DNA of 64,000 nucleotides, taken from NCBI RefSeq assembly GCF_003670115.1, contig NZ_QQTY01000002.1, positions 62,001-126,000 of the forward strand. The letters are read 5' to 3'. Of this stretch, positions 9,610-17,925 are shown one piece after another (the first letter of the stretch is position 1; every line of letters starts with the position of its first letter). The position numbers and the translations under genes were made by a program. The notes under the pieces are model-generated. The model did not search any database. It saw only the letters and a list, made by a program, of their open reading frames with translations, and was not told the DNA's origin. The stretch comes from Natronorubrum halophilum (GTDB lineage Archaea; Halobacteriota; Halobacteria; Halobacteriales; Natrialbaceae).

Positions 9610-9723
9610 ACGTTCGGTTCCACGACGTATCAGATAAAGTTGGTCCAGACATATCCAGCGTCGGGACTGTCCCAGTCACTCGTCACACGGCTTCAAGGGT
9701 CTGGTTCGCCAACGTCGGAACGA

Positions 9724-10458
9724 ATGTCGACCCAGCTCGATCCCCTCTCCCTCTCGGCCGATTTGCTGTACGCGGTCAAAACCGAGGGCGATACCGACTG
9801 GCTACGAGACCACCTCGCGACGCTCGAACGCTCACACCTCCACCGAACGCTCTCCAGTCGCGAGGGGAAACTCGCGTTCTGGCTCAACTGTTACAACGCC
9901 TACGCCCAGTTGCTTCTGGAGGCGGAGCCGTCGTCGCTCGAGGGGAGCCGCCGTCAGCGCTGGAAGTTCGTCACCCGCGATCGGATTCCGGTGGGCGGCG
10001 TCTGGTTGAGTCTCAACGATATCGAACACGGACTGCTCCGGCGTTCGAAGCACCCGTGGGGCTTCGGCTACCTGCCTCGAGTGCTGCCCTCGGCGTTCGA
10101 ACGGGAGTTTCGACTGCCCGAGTGCGATCCTCGGATCCACTTTGCGATCAGTCACGGTGCCGAGCACTGTCCGCCGGTGACGGTCTACTCGCCGGCCGAC
10201 GTCGACGCGGAACTCGACATCGCCGTCGAGTGGTTTCTCGAGGAGAGCGTCAGCTACGATCCGGACGCCGGCGTCGCCACGGTTCCGCGACTGTTCCGTC
10301 GCTACCGCGGTGATTTCGGCGGCAAACGCGGCGTCATCGCGTTTCTCCGGGAGTACAACGCCGTTCCAGAGGGAGTGAGGCCGACCCTCGAGTACGAATC
10401 CACGATCGGCGATCCGGAGTTCGAGTTCGACTTCGAACTGGACGGCTTCCCGCCGTAA
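9724..10458 (+). CDS. DUF547-domain protein
   Basis: A 244-residue protein matching the DUF547 pattern: KLAFWLNCYNAYAQ (about 57-70), IPVGGVWLSLNDIEHGLLR (about 89-107), DPRIHFAISHGAEHCPPVTVYSPADVDAELD (about 138-168) and FGGKRGVIAFL near the C terminus. The conserved Cys/His/Asn positions suggest a papain-like or transglutaminase-like fold, but the activity of the family is not established. No signal peptide is seen. The ATG at 9724 is preferred; the frame is open 28 codons upstream. Divergent from the PerM gene. Confidence 0.85.
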   Translation: MSTQLDPLSLSADLLYAVKTEGDTDWLRDHLATLERSHLHRTLSSREGKLAFWLNCYNAYAQLLLEAEPSSLEGSRRQRWKFVTRDRIPVGGVWLSLNDIEHGLLRRSKHPWGFGYLPRVLPSAFEREFRLPECDPRIHFAISHGAEHCPPVTVYSPADVDAELDIAVEWFLEESVSYDPDAGVATVPRLFRRYRGDFGGKRGVIAFLREYNAVPEGVRPTLEYESTIGDPEFEFDFELDGFPP

Positions 10459-10470
10459 TCCGGCCGTCTC

Positions 10471-11025
10471 TCAGTTCTCGCGTCCCTCGATACTCGCGGC
10501 GGGTGCGCTTTGCATCACGCTTCGCACGGCGCGCTCGGCGTTCGACCGCGAGGTGTAGCCCTCGCCGCTGTCGGCGATGATGTTTCCGTTCCAGTGGACG
10601 AGTCGCCAGCGCCACTCGTCGGCGCGGTCTTCGTAGACCTCGAACCGACTGGTTCGCTCGTCGGGTTGTGCCCGTTGCCGTTTCCCGTCCGTTTCCGAAT
10701 CCACGTCCGACGCCGATTCATCGCTCTCGACACCGGATTCCTCGAGTTCGCTGTCCGCGAGCTGGATGCTCGAGCCCTCCGAGTCGTCCCACTCGAGTTC
10801 GATTTCCAGTTCGGCGACGGGCGTTTCGTCGTCGTCGCCGTCGCGTTCGACCTCGAATTCCGCGGCCACTCGCGGCGGGACCGTGACCGTCGCGGTCCGC
10901 TCCCCGTCGTCTATGCGCAACGGGCGATCCGCCGCCAGCGCGGCCGCGAACTCCCGGAAGACGGCGGCGAGTTCGTCGCGGTCGTACGCGCGCTCGAGTT
11001 CGAATTCGATCGATGACTCGGCCAT
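10471..11025 (-). CDS. Amphi-Trp / DUF1508 (YegP-like) two-domain protein
   Basis: A 184-residue protein in three parts. Residues 1-85 resemble the amphi-Trp domain (ELERAYDRDELAAVFREFAAAL, strand-rich core ending ELEIELEWDD). Residues 86-125 are an acidic linker. Residues about 126-184 form a YegP/DUF1508-type repeat (FEVYEDRADEWRWRLVHWNGNIIADSGEGYTSRSNAERAV). This architecture recurs in haloarchaea; the function is unknown, and DUF1508 domains are often small stress-related proteins. Its start overlaps nothing if the divergent HNH-like gene begins at 11130. Confidence 0.82.
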   Translation of the reverse strand: MAESSIEFELERAYDRDELAAVFREFAAALAADRPLRIDDGERTATVTVPPRVAAEFEVERDGDDDETPVAELEIELEWDDSEGSSIQLADSELEESGVESDESASDVDSETDGKRQRAQPDERTSRFEVYEDRADEWRWRLVHWNGNIIADSGEGYTSRSNAERAVRSVMQSAPAASIEGREN

Positions 11026-11129
11026 ACGCTGGCTACAACGTCCGACAGGTAATACTGTCGGCCGGCGCTCCCGGTCCGTCGGTTCCGAGAGCCGGTGCGC
11101 TTTTGTCGTCGCGCTGTCTTCGCTCGCCC

Positions 11130-11942
11130 GTGACTTCCCGCGATCGGCAGGACGACCGGCGAGCCGTCTTCGAGCGAGACGATCACGCGTGCCGACACTG
11201 TGAGGGCGCCGGTGACGCGGCCGATCCGGCGGCGCTCCGAACGGTTCCCGTGGGCGGCGTCCCGCTCGAGGGAACGGTCCACGAGAGCGCGCTCGTGACC
11301 GTCTGTGCGGACTGCTTCGCGACGCTCCGAACGCCGTCCGACTCGGCCGAACCGGAAATATCGGCTTCGCGCCGCGACCTGTTCACCCTCGTTCGGGAGA
11401 CGACCCGCGTTCAGGGCGGCGTCATCTCCGACGTCGCGTCGTTCGCCTCGCTCGCAACGTCGGTGCCGACGACGCTCGCCGACGCTGACGACGAGGCGTC
11501 GTTCGACGGCGAAACTACGGCGGACTACCGTCGCGCCCGTCGTGACGTTCTGCTCGCGATCGATCTCGTCGACGCCCGCCTCGAGCGCCTCGCCGCGGTC
11601 GACGAGACGGCGTTCGACGCCGACGTTCGCTCGTCGCTCGAGGCGTTCTCGGTGTCGGCGGCCGACCTGCAGTCGACGCTTCGAACCGTCGTCGACCGGG
11701 CCGAGACGGTCCCCGCCGGACTCGAGCGCTGTCACGGCTGTTTCGACGCGCTCGAGTCCGGTCGCTGTTCGACCTGCGGACTCGAGGCCCGGTCGACGGC
11801 CGACTGGCGGCGCGACGACGGCGGTCTCGCGTTCGAGCGACTCTTCTCGGCGGTCAACGACGAATTGCAACGCGCCTCGGCGACGACGGAGACGCTGACC
11901 GATCGGGCGACGGCGCTCGCGACGCAGCTTTCGGAGTCCTGA
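11130..11942 (+). CDS. HNH-like protein with degenerate active site
   Basis: A 270-residue protein, probably from GTG 11130 (MTSRDRQDDRRAVFERD). Residues 10-70 follow the HNH endonuclease layout: RRAVFERDDHACRHC...VPVGG...LVTVCADCFATL. Both zinc-knuckle Cys pairs (CRHC, CADC) are kept, but the central His-His of active HNH nucleases (usually HHI) is replaced by LRTVPVGG. The long helical C-terminal region holds a second knuckle pair, CHGC...CSTCG (about 200-215). It is probably a zinc-binding DNA- or RNA-associated protein without nuclease activity. The frame is open back to 11013. Confidence 0.65.
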   Translation: MTSRDRQDDRRAVFERDDHACRHCEGAGDAADPAALRTVPVGGVPLEGTVHESALVTVCADCFATLRTPSDSAEPEISASRRDLFTLVRETTRVQGGVISDVASFASLATSVPTTLADADDEASFDGETTADYRRARRDVLLAIDLVDARLERLAAVDETAFDADVRSSLEAFSVSAADLQSTLRTVVDRAETVPAGLERCHGCFDALESGRCSTCGLEARSTADWRRDDGGLAFERLFSAVNDELQRASATTETLTDRATALATQLSES

Positions 11943-12131
11943 ACCGGCATCTTCGCTCCGTCGAGAGCGTCTCGCTCGATTGGTGTAGGCCCGTTGAACT
12001 CCTCGGAGCACGCGGGATCACTGTAGTAGTTCGGCCGGATGAAGGCCTTTCTCGAGCTACAGTTACCGATAAGATGACGCGCGGTGTGTAACCGCTACCG
12101 CCAGAGCGGTTCCACAACGGCGGTCGTGACG

Positions 12132-12695
12132 ATGAAGACTCAATACTACACGGCGACGAGCATCGACGGGTATCTCGCCGACGAGGACGGCTCGCTCGAC
12201 TGGCTCTTCCAGTTCGGCGACATCGATGGCGTGGATGACGACTACCAGCAGTTCGTGGATCAGGTCGGTTCCCTGGCCATGGGCTCGACGACCTACGAGT
12301 GGCTCCTCGAGCACGAAAATCTACTGGAGGAGCCGGAAAAATGGCCGTACGAGGTGCCGGCGTGGGTGTTTAGCAGTCGAGAGTTACCGGCGGTCGACGG
12401 TGCGAACGTTCGCTTCGTGCAGGGGGACGTCGCACCCGTCCACGCGGATATGGTGGCGGCCGCAGACGGGAAGAACGTCTGGCTCGTCGGCGGCGGTGAC
12501 CTCGTCGGGCAGTTCCACGATCACGGTCTCCTCGACGAAATCGTTCTCAGCGTCGCTCCCGTCACGCTCGCTTCGGGCGCGCCGCTGTTACCGCGCAGGA
12601 TCACCACCCCGCCCCTGAAACTGGCTACCGTGCAAAAACACGGCGACGTTTTCGCGGTTCTAACCTACGAGGTGCCACGATCGAGCGAGGACTAA
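12132..12695 (+). CDS. RibD C-terminal / dihydrofolate reductase-family protein
   Basis: A 187-residue NAD(P)H-dependent reductase-like protein of the RibD C-terminal family. Core motifs: YYTATSIDGYLADEDGSLDWLFQFG at the N terminus, LAMGSTTYEWLL (about 49-60), then KNVWLVGGGDLVGQFHDHGLLDEIVLSVAPVTLASGAPLLP (about 113-153), which contains the nucleotide-binding GGG and the family's LLDE. Stand-alone members are common in actinobacteria and haloarchaea and their substrate is unknown; this is not DHFR proper. The ATG at 12132 fits the family start. Confidence 0.87.
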   Translation: MKTQYYTATSIDGYLADEDGSLDWLFQFGDIDGVDDDYQQFVDQVGSLAMGSTTYEWLLEHENLLEEPEKWPYEVPAWVFSSRELPAVDGANVRFVQGDVAPVHADMVAAADGKNVWLVGGGDLVGQFHDHGLLDEIVLSVAPVTLASGAPLLPRRITTPPLKLATVQKHGDVFAVLTYEVPRSSED

Positions 12696-12794
12696 TCGGG
12701 AGAGTTCTTCTTCCGCCGACTACTGACGAACGGGGAGTGGATACCGCTCGATCCGCGTCGTTTCTTCCGCGGATCGCGACCGCTATCGGTACCG

Positions 12795-13571
12795 TTACAG
12801 GTTCGTGGCGGCCTCGAGCGCGATATCGATCGCGCGGCCGACGTTGTTCTTCGCCTTGTCCGGCAGTTCGTCGTCCTCCGTGTCGGTCCCCTTCTGAGTG
12901 CCCTCGACGAGGTTGCCGTCGACGGTACAGATCGCGCCGGCGCGCAGGCCCTTCCGGCGGGCCAGCGAGAAGACCGCGGCGGCTTCCATCTCGACCGAGA
13001 GGAGGCCGGCGGCTTCCCAGTCGTCGACGGCGGCGTCGGACTCGGCGTAGTAGGCGTCGTCGGAGGCGATCGGTCCGACGTGGACCCGGTTCGCGGCGTC
13101 GCCGCTCTCCCCATCCGCGGCCCGAGCGGCCGCGCGCTCCTCGTTCGCCTCTGCGGAGTCGACGAGCGCCGATAGCACGTCGTAGTCCGGGACGGCGGGG
13201 TACTCGACGGCCTCGTACCGTTTCGAGGTCCCCTCGTTTTTCGCTGCCCCGGTCGCGACGATCATGTCGCCGATCTCGATGTCGGACTGGAGCGCACCGG
13301 TCGTCCCCACGCGGATGAACGTCTCGACGCCGACGTTCGCCAGTTCCTCGACGGCGATGGCGGCCGACGGGCAGCCGATCCCCGTCGAACAGATCGTCAG
13401 CTCCTGGCCCTCGTAGGTGGCGTTTACGACCTTGTACTCTCGGTTTTCGGCGATCGTCTCGGATTCCTCGCAGTGGCTGGCGATGCGGTCGACGCGACCG
13501 GGGTCGCCCGGAATGAGTACTCGATCGGTCACGTCACCGTCGTCGACCAGCAGGTGTGGCTGCGTTGCCAT
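12795..13571 (-). CDS. Nucleoside phosphorylase (uridine/guanosine phosphorylase family)
   Basis: Phosphorolysis of a nucleoside to base and ribose 1-phosphate; NP-I family, cytoplasmic. Of 258 residues: LIPGDPGRVDRIA (phosphate loop, about 19-31), EYKVVNATYEG, STGIGCPSAAI, IRVGTTGALQ (about 86-95) and LLSVEMEAAAVFSLA (ribose-binding Glu-Met-Glu, about 190-204). These resemble uridine phosphorylase sequences, but a haloarchaeal relative is known to act on guanosine, so substrate is open. A TTTTTT run at 13595-13601 on this strand lies 24-30 bases upstream of the ATG. First enzyme of the putative pentose cluster. Confidence 0.92.
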   Translation of the reverse strand: MATQPHLLVDDGDVTDRVLIPGDPGRVDRIASHCEESETIAENREYKVVNATYEGQELTICSTGIGCPSAAIAVEELANVGVETFIRVGTTGALQSDIEIGDMIVATGAAKNEGTSKRYEAVEYPAVPDYDVLSALVDSAEANEERAAARAADGESGDAANRVHVGPIASDDAYYAESDAAVDDWEAAGLLSVEMEAAAVFSLARRKGLRAGAICTVDGNLVEGTQKGTDTEDDELPDKAKNNVGRAIDIALEAATNL

Positions 13572-13699
13572 ACCCGTTGATTCCTGTGTGGCGAGAAAAA
13601 AGGTTCGAGGACGAGTCCCGAGCGCCCGCGACTTCGCGACTTACGGTCGTTCCCGTCCTATCCGCTGCCGATAATCGGTCGAGTAGCGACGCCGTTCGA

Positions 13700-14002
13700 T
13701 CACCCCGTCGGAGACACCTCTATCCGGTCGGGCCGAACCGAAACCGTCGCCTCTTCGACCGTGAATTCGACGGTCCCCGCTGCCCGGCTTCCCCCGGCGT
13801 GGGTGTCCGCGAAGAGGGAATCGAGTGCGTCGGGGTCGATGTAGTCGTACAGCCGCGTACTGCTCTCTACGACGTCTTCCCCGTAATACTGGGCCAGCGC
13901 TGTCGCAGTTGCAATACTTGGCGATTCCTCCGTGCCTCGATCGTACTGGATGCGACGTTTAAATTCACATCCATGGGACTCGCTGATCCTTCGTTCCGTC
14001 AT
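13700..14002 (-). CDS. HalOD1 output-domain protein
   Basis: A 100-residue protein with the halobacterial output domain 1 pattern: SPSIATATALAQYYGEDVVESSTRLYDYIDPDALDSLF (about 27-64), then VEFTVEEATVSVRPDRIEV. The domain is found alone or at the C terminus of haloarchaeal sensor/regulator proteins and is thought to be an output module; the target is unknown. It lies between the nucleoside phosphorylase and PfkB kinase genes on the same strand, which could make it a local regulator, though that is inference. Confidence 0.88.
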   Translation of the reverse strand: MTERRISESHGCEFKRRIQYDRGTEESPSIATATALAQYYGEDVVESSTRLYDYIDPDALDSLFADTHAGGSRAAGTVEFTVEEATVSVRPDRIEVSPTG

Positions 14003-14146
14003 GTCTCTGTCTCTGTCACGTCTCCGTGACTCTCTATCCGAGTGGCCAACGTCGTCGCCTATATAATTACCGTCAGACGACGTTCGGTGAGAATCGCTTG
14101 ATGGCGTCGGGTTCGACCGATACGTGACGGGATATATGGGCGTCGG

Positions 14147-15031
14147 TTACGATCGATCGGTTAGAAACCGTTCGACGACGGCCGCCGTCGGTGCGCTGCG
14201 CGCCCCTTCCTGTCCCGCGGTGAGGGCTCCGCACGCGTTCGCGTACTCGAGTGCGTCCTCGATACCGCGGCCCTCGAGTCGGGTCGCGATGAAGCCCGCC
14301 GCGAACGCATCGCCGGCCCCGGCGGTGTCGACGGCGTCGATGTCGAATCCCGAGTGGGTGTACGTTCCGTTCGGCGTCCGGACCTCTGCGCCGTCGTCGC
14401 CGGACGTGATCACGACGATCCGGTCGTTCGAACCGCCGCTGATTGCGCCGTCGTCGGCCAGCGTTGCGGCCTCGCGAGCGGTGACGAACAGGACGTCGGT
14501 CGCGGCGAGCGTCTCGCTGTACTCGCGGTCGCCAAAGCGCCGCCCGGGGTCGAAACTGACGGTGACGTCGGCCTCAGCGGCGACGGACGCGATGGCTGCG
14601 GCGGTTTCCGGGCGCTGGCTCGTGAGGTGGACGTGGTCGACGGACCGGATTCGGGAGCGATCGAGATCGGCCGGCCGTACGGCCTCGTTGCTGCCGTCGT
14701 TGCCGAGTACCGAGACCTCCCCGCAGTCATCGACGAGCAGGTACTTGACCGACGTTTCGGCGTCCTCGATGACGTGCAGGCCCGCCAGCGAGACGCCCGC
14801 GTCCTCGAGTTCGCGTCTGGCGAGCAGGCCGTTGTCGTCGTCGCCGACGCTGCCGATCAGCCCCGTCTCGACCTCGAGGCGGGACAACGCGGCGGCGACG
14901 TTTGCGGCGCTCCCGCCGCCGGACTGGCGCTGGGAGTGGATCGTCGCCTCACCGTCGGCTTCGGGGAGCCGATCGACGCGGAGCGTCACGTCCCAGTTGA
15001 CGTGACCGGCAGTGAGTACGGTGGGAACCAT
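14147..15031 (-). CDS. PfkB-family sugar kinase (candidate ribose-1-phosphate kinase)
   Basis: A ribokinase-fold kinase of 294 residues. It opens with AGHVNWDVTLRVDRLPEADGE, then GGGSAANVAAALSRLE (sugar-binding region, about 38-53), and the catalytic anion-hole motif DTAGAGDAFAAGFIA (about 243-257) near the C terminus. Families of this type phosphorylate ribose, adenosine or other sugars. In halophilic archaea one PfkB member is an ATP-dependent ribose-1-phosphate kinase. The location between a nucleoside phosphorylase and ribose-1,5-bisphosphate isomerase makes that role attractive here, but it is inferred from context. It follows the DUF63 gene by 37 bases. Confidence 0.88.
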   Translation of the reverse strand: MVPTVLTAGHVNWDVTLRVDRLPEADGEATIHSQRQSGGGSAANVAAALSRLEVETGLIGSVGDDDNGLLARRELEDAGVSLAGLHVIEDAETSVKYLLVDDCGEVSVLGNDGSNEAVRPADLDRSRIRSVDHVHLTSQRPETAAAIASVAAEADVTVSFDPGRRFGDREYSETLAATDVLFVTAREAATLADDGAISGGSNDRIVVITSGDDGAEVRTPNGTYTHSGFDIDAVDTAGAGDAFAAGFIATRLEGRGIEDALEYANACGALTAGQEGARSAPTAAVVERFLTDRS

Positions 15032-15068
15032 TCGATGGTACGGAAAGACGGCGTCGCCTGAAAAAAGT

Positions 15069-15890
15069 CTAGGTGACGAAAAAGAGCAAGACGTTGTGAA
15101 TACCCGGACCGAGGCCGACCGCCGCGACCAGCGCGAGAATCGTTCGCGCTTGCTGTGGTCGGTCGTCGACGTACTCCTTGAACAACCCGAGGATCACCAG
15201 CGCGAGGGCGACCTTGACGAGGATGAACAGCCAGCCAGCGCCGATGTACTCCTCGGTCGGCAGCGATTCGCCGGCCTCGAGAAGTATCATCGAGAGCGGG
15301 ACCTCTTCTCCAGCGCCGAGGACGTCGAAGCCGATGGCCGTCGAAACGCCGTCGAGCGCGTGGCCGAAGACGACGAGCACGCCGGTGAGACTCGTCGTCG
15401 CGGCGACGTCGGTGAACCAGAGGCTGAGCGCGATCCAGGCGACTGCGGTGACGATTCCGGCGACGACGACGGCGATGACGGGCCAGAACGGTTCGAACGT
15501 CCCCTCCTCCCAGCTATTGTTGAGCGTGATCGCGACGAAAACGGCGAAGAACGCGGTGCCGGAGAGACCGACGGGTCTCGAGATCGTCGACTGCAGGCCG
15601 CCGGCGTGGAGGAAGATCGCGATAATCCACGCGAGTCCGGCGACGATCGCCGTCACCAGATAGACGCTCGGCGAGGCGAACAGTATCTCGATGCGGTTCG
15701 GAAAGGCCCCCATCCGGTGGAGCACGTGCAGGGTCGACCCGAACATCATCCACGGTGCAAACGCCAGGACCGTCCCGTCGGTTACCGGCGGCTCGAGAAC
15801 CCACAGCAGGGCGATGATCCCAGCGAGTATCACGAGTATCGGAACGAGGAGGTACCACGGCGGGAGCACGAACCCCTCGGGTAATACCAT
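15069..15890 (-). CDS. DUF63-family membrane protein
   Basis: A 273-residue integral membrane protein of the archaeal DUF63 family with about seven to eight helices. It starts MVLPEGFVLPPWYLLVPILVILAG, with MMFGSTLHVLHRMG and VVFGHALDGVSTAIGFDVLG (about residue 175) holding the conserved charged and His residues in membrane-proximal positions. Function is unknown. I use the ATG at 15890; a GTG two codons upstream is in frame. A GTGTTAGTC element at about 15914-15922 is near the expected promoter distance. It probably heads a transcript running into the PfkB kinase gene. Confidence 0.88.
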   Translation of the reverse strand: MVLPEGFVLPPWYLLVPILVILAGIIALLWVLEPPVTDGTVLAFAPWMMFGSTLHVLHRMGAFPNRIEILFASPSVYLVTAIVAGLAWIIAIFLHAGGLQSTISRPVGLSGTAFFAVFVAITLNNSWEEGTFEPFWPVIAVVVAGIVTAVAWIALSLWFTDVAATTSLTGVLVVFGHALDGVSTAIGFDVLGAGEEVPLSMILLEAGESLPTEEYIGAGWLFILVKVALALVILGLFKEYVDDRPQQARTILALVAAVGLGPGIHNVLLFFVT

Positions 15891-16021
15891 ATACACCTAC
15901 TGGCACACACCAGCGACTAACACTTTCCGATTGCCAGTGATTCTCTCGGACGAAATTTTCCCGGCCGGGGGGCGCGTACGGCGTCCGATACTGGCCGACG
16001 ACGCGCCACCACGAACGCGAT

Positions 16022-16131
16022 GAGTCGAACCGCTATCGGTTCCGGTCGAACCGTTATCGCCACCTGAGCGAACTGTTATCACTACCTGAGCGAACCAGTA
16101 TCACCCCTTGCTCGAATCGCTATCGCTCCCA
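16022..16131 (+). repeat. Five tandem 22-bp imperfect repeats downstream of the isomerase gene
   Basis: Units at 16022-16043, 16044-16065, 16066-16087, 16088-16109 and 16110-16131 share GAGCGAACCGTTATCGC-type sequence. The last unit overlaps the stop codon of the minus-strand isomerase gene (16120-16122). The period (22) is not a multiple of three, so it is not a coding repeat. Confidence 0.85.
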
Positions 16132-17097
16132 CGGCTCGCCCGTCGTCTCGCCGAACAGTTCCCGCATGAGGGTCACGATGCTCTCCGGCGGGAACTGGCC
16201 GCGCTCGGTGACGATGGCGTCGACGTATCGCGGTGGCGTGACGTCGAAGCCGGGATTCTCGACGGTGAGACCGTCATCCAACGCCCCGCCGGTGATGTCG
16301 GTTCGTTCCTCGTCTCCGATCACCTCGCTTTCGGCGCGCATCTCGATTTCGACCGTGTGGCCCGTCATCGTGTCCGGATGCAGCTTGATGGTCTGGGCGG
16401 CGACCATCACCGGCACGCCGCGCTCGCGGGCGTTGACCGCTAACCCGCTGGTCCCGATCTTGTTGATAACGCTCCCGTCGGCGGCGATGCTGTCCGCTCC
16501 GACCAGCACGTGATCCGCTTCGTCCAGATACCGCCGGGCCGCGTTGTCGACGATCAGCGTCACCGGGATCCCCAGCTCGCGCAACCGCCGAGCCGTGATG
16601 TGGCCCTGCTTTCTGGGGCGGGTCTCCTTGACGATCGCTTCGATCTCTTTGCCGTCCTCGAGGGCGGCCTCGAGACAGGAGAGGGCGTCAGTCGAGTGGC
16701 AGTGAGTCATCACGATGTCGCCGTCGCGCAATCGGTTCGAGCCGACCGCTCCCAGGCTGGCCTGGGCCTGCGCCAGTTCGCGTTGGAACTCCTCGGCGCG
16801 GGCGATGGTCGCGTCCCGTAGCTCCGCGACGGTCTCGCCGTCCATTCCGCGGAGGACGTACCGAAGCGCGTTCGGGAGACTCACCGCGGTTGGACGCGTC
16901 TCGTAGAGCGTTTTCGCGGCGACTCGCAACTGGCGCTGGAACGCCACCGGTCGCTTCGCCTGTGATCGTTCGGCCTGCGTCGCAAGCGCCTCGGCGGCCG
17001 CGTCGGCGATGGTCGCCGCTCCGCGAATCCGCATTGCGGCGATATCCTCGGCGGTCGCCACGACGTCGGGGTCGACGTCAGGCTGACGGTCATCCAT
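16120..17097 (-). CDS. Ribose-1,5-bisphosphate isomerase (eIF2B-like fold)
   Basis: Converts ribose 1,5-bisphosphate to ribulose 1,5-bisphosphate in archaeal pentose-bisphosphate metabolism. Of 325 residues, the landmarks are MRIRGAATIADAAAEAL (substrate loop), VMTHCHSTDALSCLEAAL with the candidate catalytic Cys, KETRPRKQG, and VLVGADSIAADGSVINKIGTSGLAVNARE with the catalytic Asp. The family also includes eIF2B and MtnA, but the R15P-isomerase pattern fits best. I use ATG 17097, since a TTTTT run sits about 26 bases upstream; ATG 17112 and TTG 17124 are in-frame alternatives. Divergent from deoC. Confidence 0.88.
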   Translation of the reverse strand: MDDRQPDVDPDVVATAEDIAAMRIRGAATIADAAAEALATQAERSQAKRPVAFQRQLRVAAKTLYETRPTAVSLPNALRYVLRGMDGETVAELRDATIARAEEFQRELAQAQASLGAVGSNRLRDGDIVMTHCHSTDALSCLEAALEDGKEIEAIVKETRPRKQGHITARRLRELGIPVTLIVDNAARRYLDEADHVLVGADSIAADGSVINKIGTSGLAVNARERGVPVMVAAQTIKLHPDTMTGHTVEIEMRAESEVIGDEERTDITGGALDDGLTVENPGFDVTPPRYVDAIVTERGQFPPESIVTLMRELFGETTGEPWER

Positions 17098-17170
17098 GCT
17101 AACCGATTGCATTTCGGCGGGCAAAAAGCGATCGGGCGGGTTTTTTAGTCTCGGGTGAGTCCCACCCCGT
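17098..17170. promoter_or_regulatory. Divergent promoter region, isomerase / deoC
   Basis: The 73-base gap contains a TTTTT run on the minus strand at 17123-17127 (about 26 bases before ATG 17097) and a TTTTTTA run on the plus strand at about 17143-17149 (about 25 bases before ATG 17171). Both suit leaderless archaeal promoters, so the two pentose genes may be co-regulated from this gap. Confidence 0.5.
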
Positions 17171-17848
17171 ATGAACCGCAGCGAACTCGCCCCGCTGATC
17201 GATCACACTGTTCTCGGTCCCGAAACCTCCCCCGCAGACGTTCGGGAGGTTCTCGACGATGCACAGGAATACGGCATGAACGCCTGTATTCCGCCCTACG
17301 CGCTCGAGGAGGCCAGCGACTACGCACCCGACGTCACGCTCGCGACGGTAATCGGCTTTCCGCACGGACAGAACGACCACGACGTGAAACGTCGGGAGGG
17401 CGTCCTCGCCTGGAAGGCTGGTGCCGACGAACTCGACGTCGTCATCAACGTCGGTCGGCTGAAAGCGGGCGAGGACGACGCCGTCAGAGCCGAGTTGGCG
17501 GAACTCGTCGCCGCAGTCCCGATTCCGGTGAAGGTGATCATCGAGACCGCGCTGTTGACCGACGCGGAGAAACACCGGGCCTGCGAGGCTGCCGTCGCGG
17601 CCGACGCGTCGATGGTGAAGACGTCGACGGGGTTCGCAAGCGTCGATCCCGCGGATCGACGTGCGGACGGTGAAACCGTAAGCAGCGGCGCGACGATCCC
17701 GGACGTCGAACTCATGAGCGAGTACCGGCCGGTCAAAGCCAGCGGCGGCGTCGGCAGCTACGAGGAGGCGATGGCCATGCTCGAGGCCGGTGCCGAACGG
17801 ATCGGGGCCTCGAGCGGCGTGGCGATCCTCGAGGGCGCGCCGGAGTAG
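17171..17848 (+). CDS. deoC: Deoxyribose-phosphate aldolase
   Basis: Cleaves 2-deoxyribose 5-phosphate to glyceraldehyde 3-phosphate and acetaldehyde; class I aldolase, cytoplasmic. Of 225 residues: [16 protein letters not shown] at the N terminus, [15 protein letters not shown] (about 95-109), [12 protein letters not shown] (about 121-132), the Schiff-base lysine in VKTSTGF (about 154-160) and [17 protein letters not shown] (proton-relay Lys, about 190-206). A short Asp/Gly-containing insertion (about 165-178) follows the TGF loop. It completes a nucleoside-sugar salvage set with the phosphorylase and isomerase. Confidence 0.95.
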   Translation: MNRSELAPLIDHTVLGPETSPADVREVLDDAQEYGMNACIPPYALEEASDYAPDVTLATVIGFPHGQNDHDVKRREGVLAWKAGADELDVVINVGRLKAGEDDAVRAELAELVAAVPIPVKVIIETALLTDAEKHRACEAAVAADASMVKTSTGFASVDPADRRADGETVSSGATIPDVELMSEYRPVKASGGVGSYEEAMAMLEAGAERIGASSGVAILEGAPE

Positions 17849-17925
17849 TCCGCGAAGAACGGAGGACCCACGATCGAACCGCCGTCTCGGTTTGCGTCGT
17901 CGCTATCCGTCTCGAACGAGACGGG

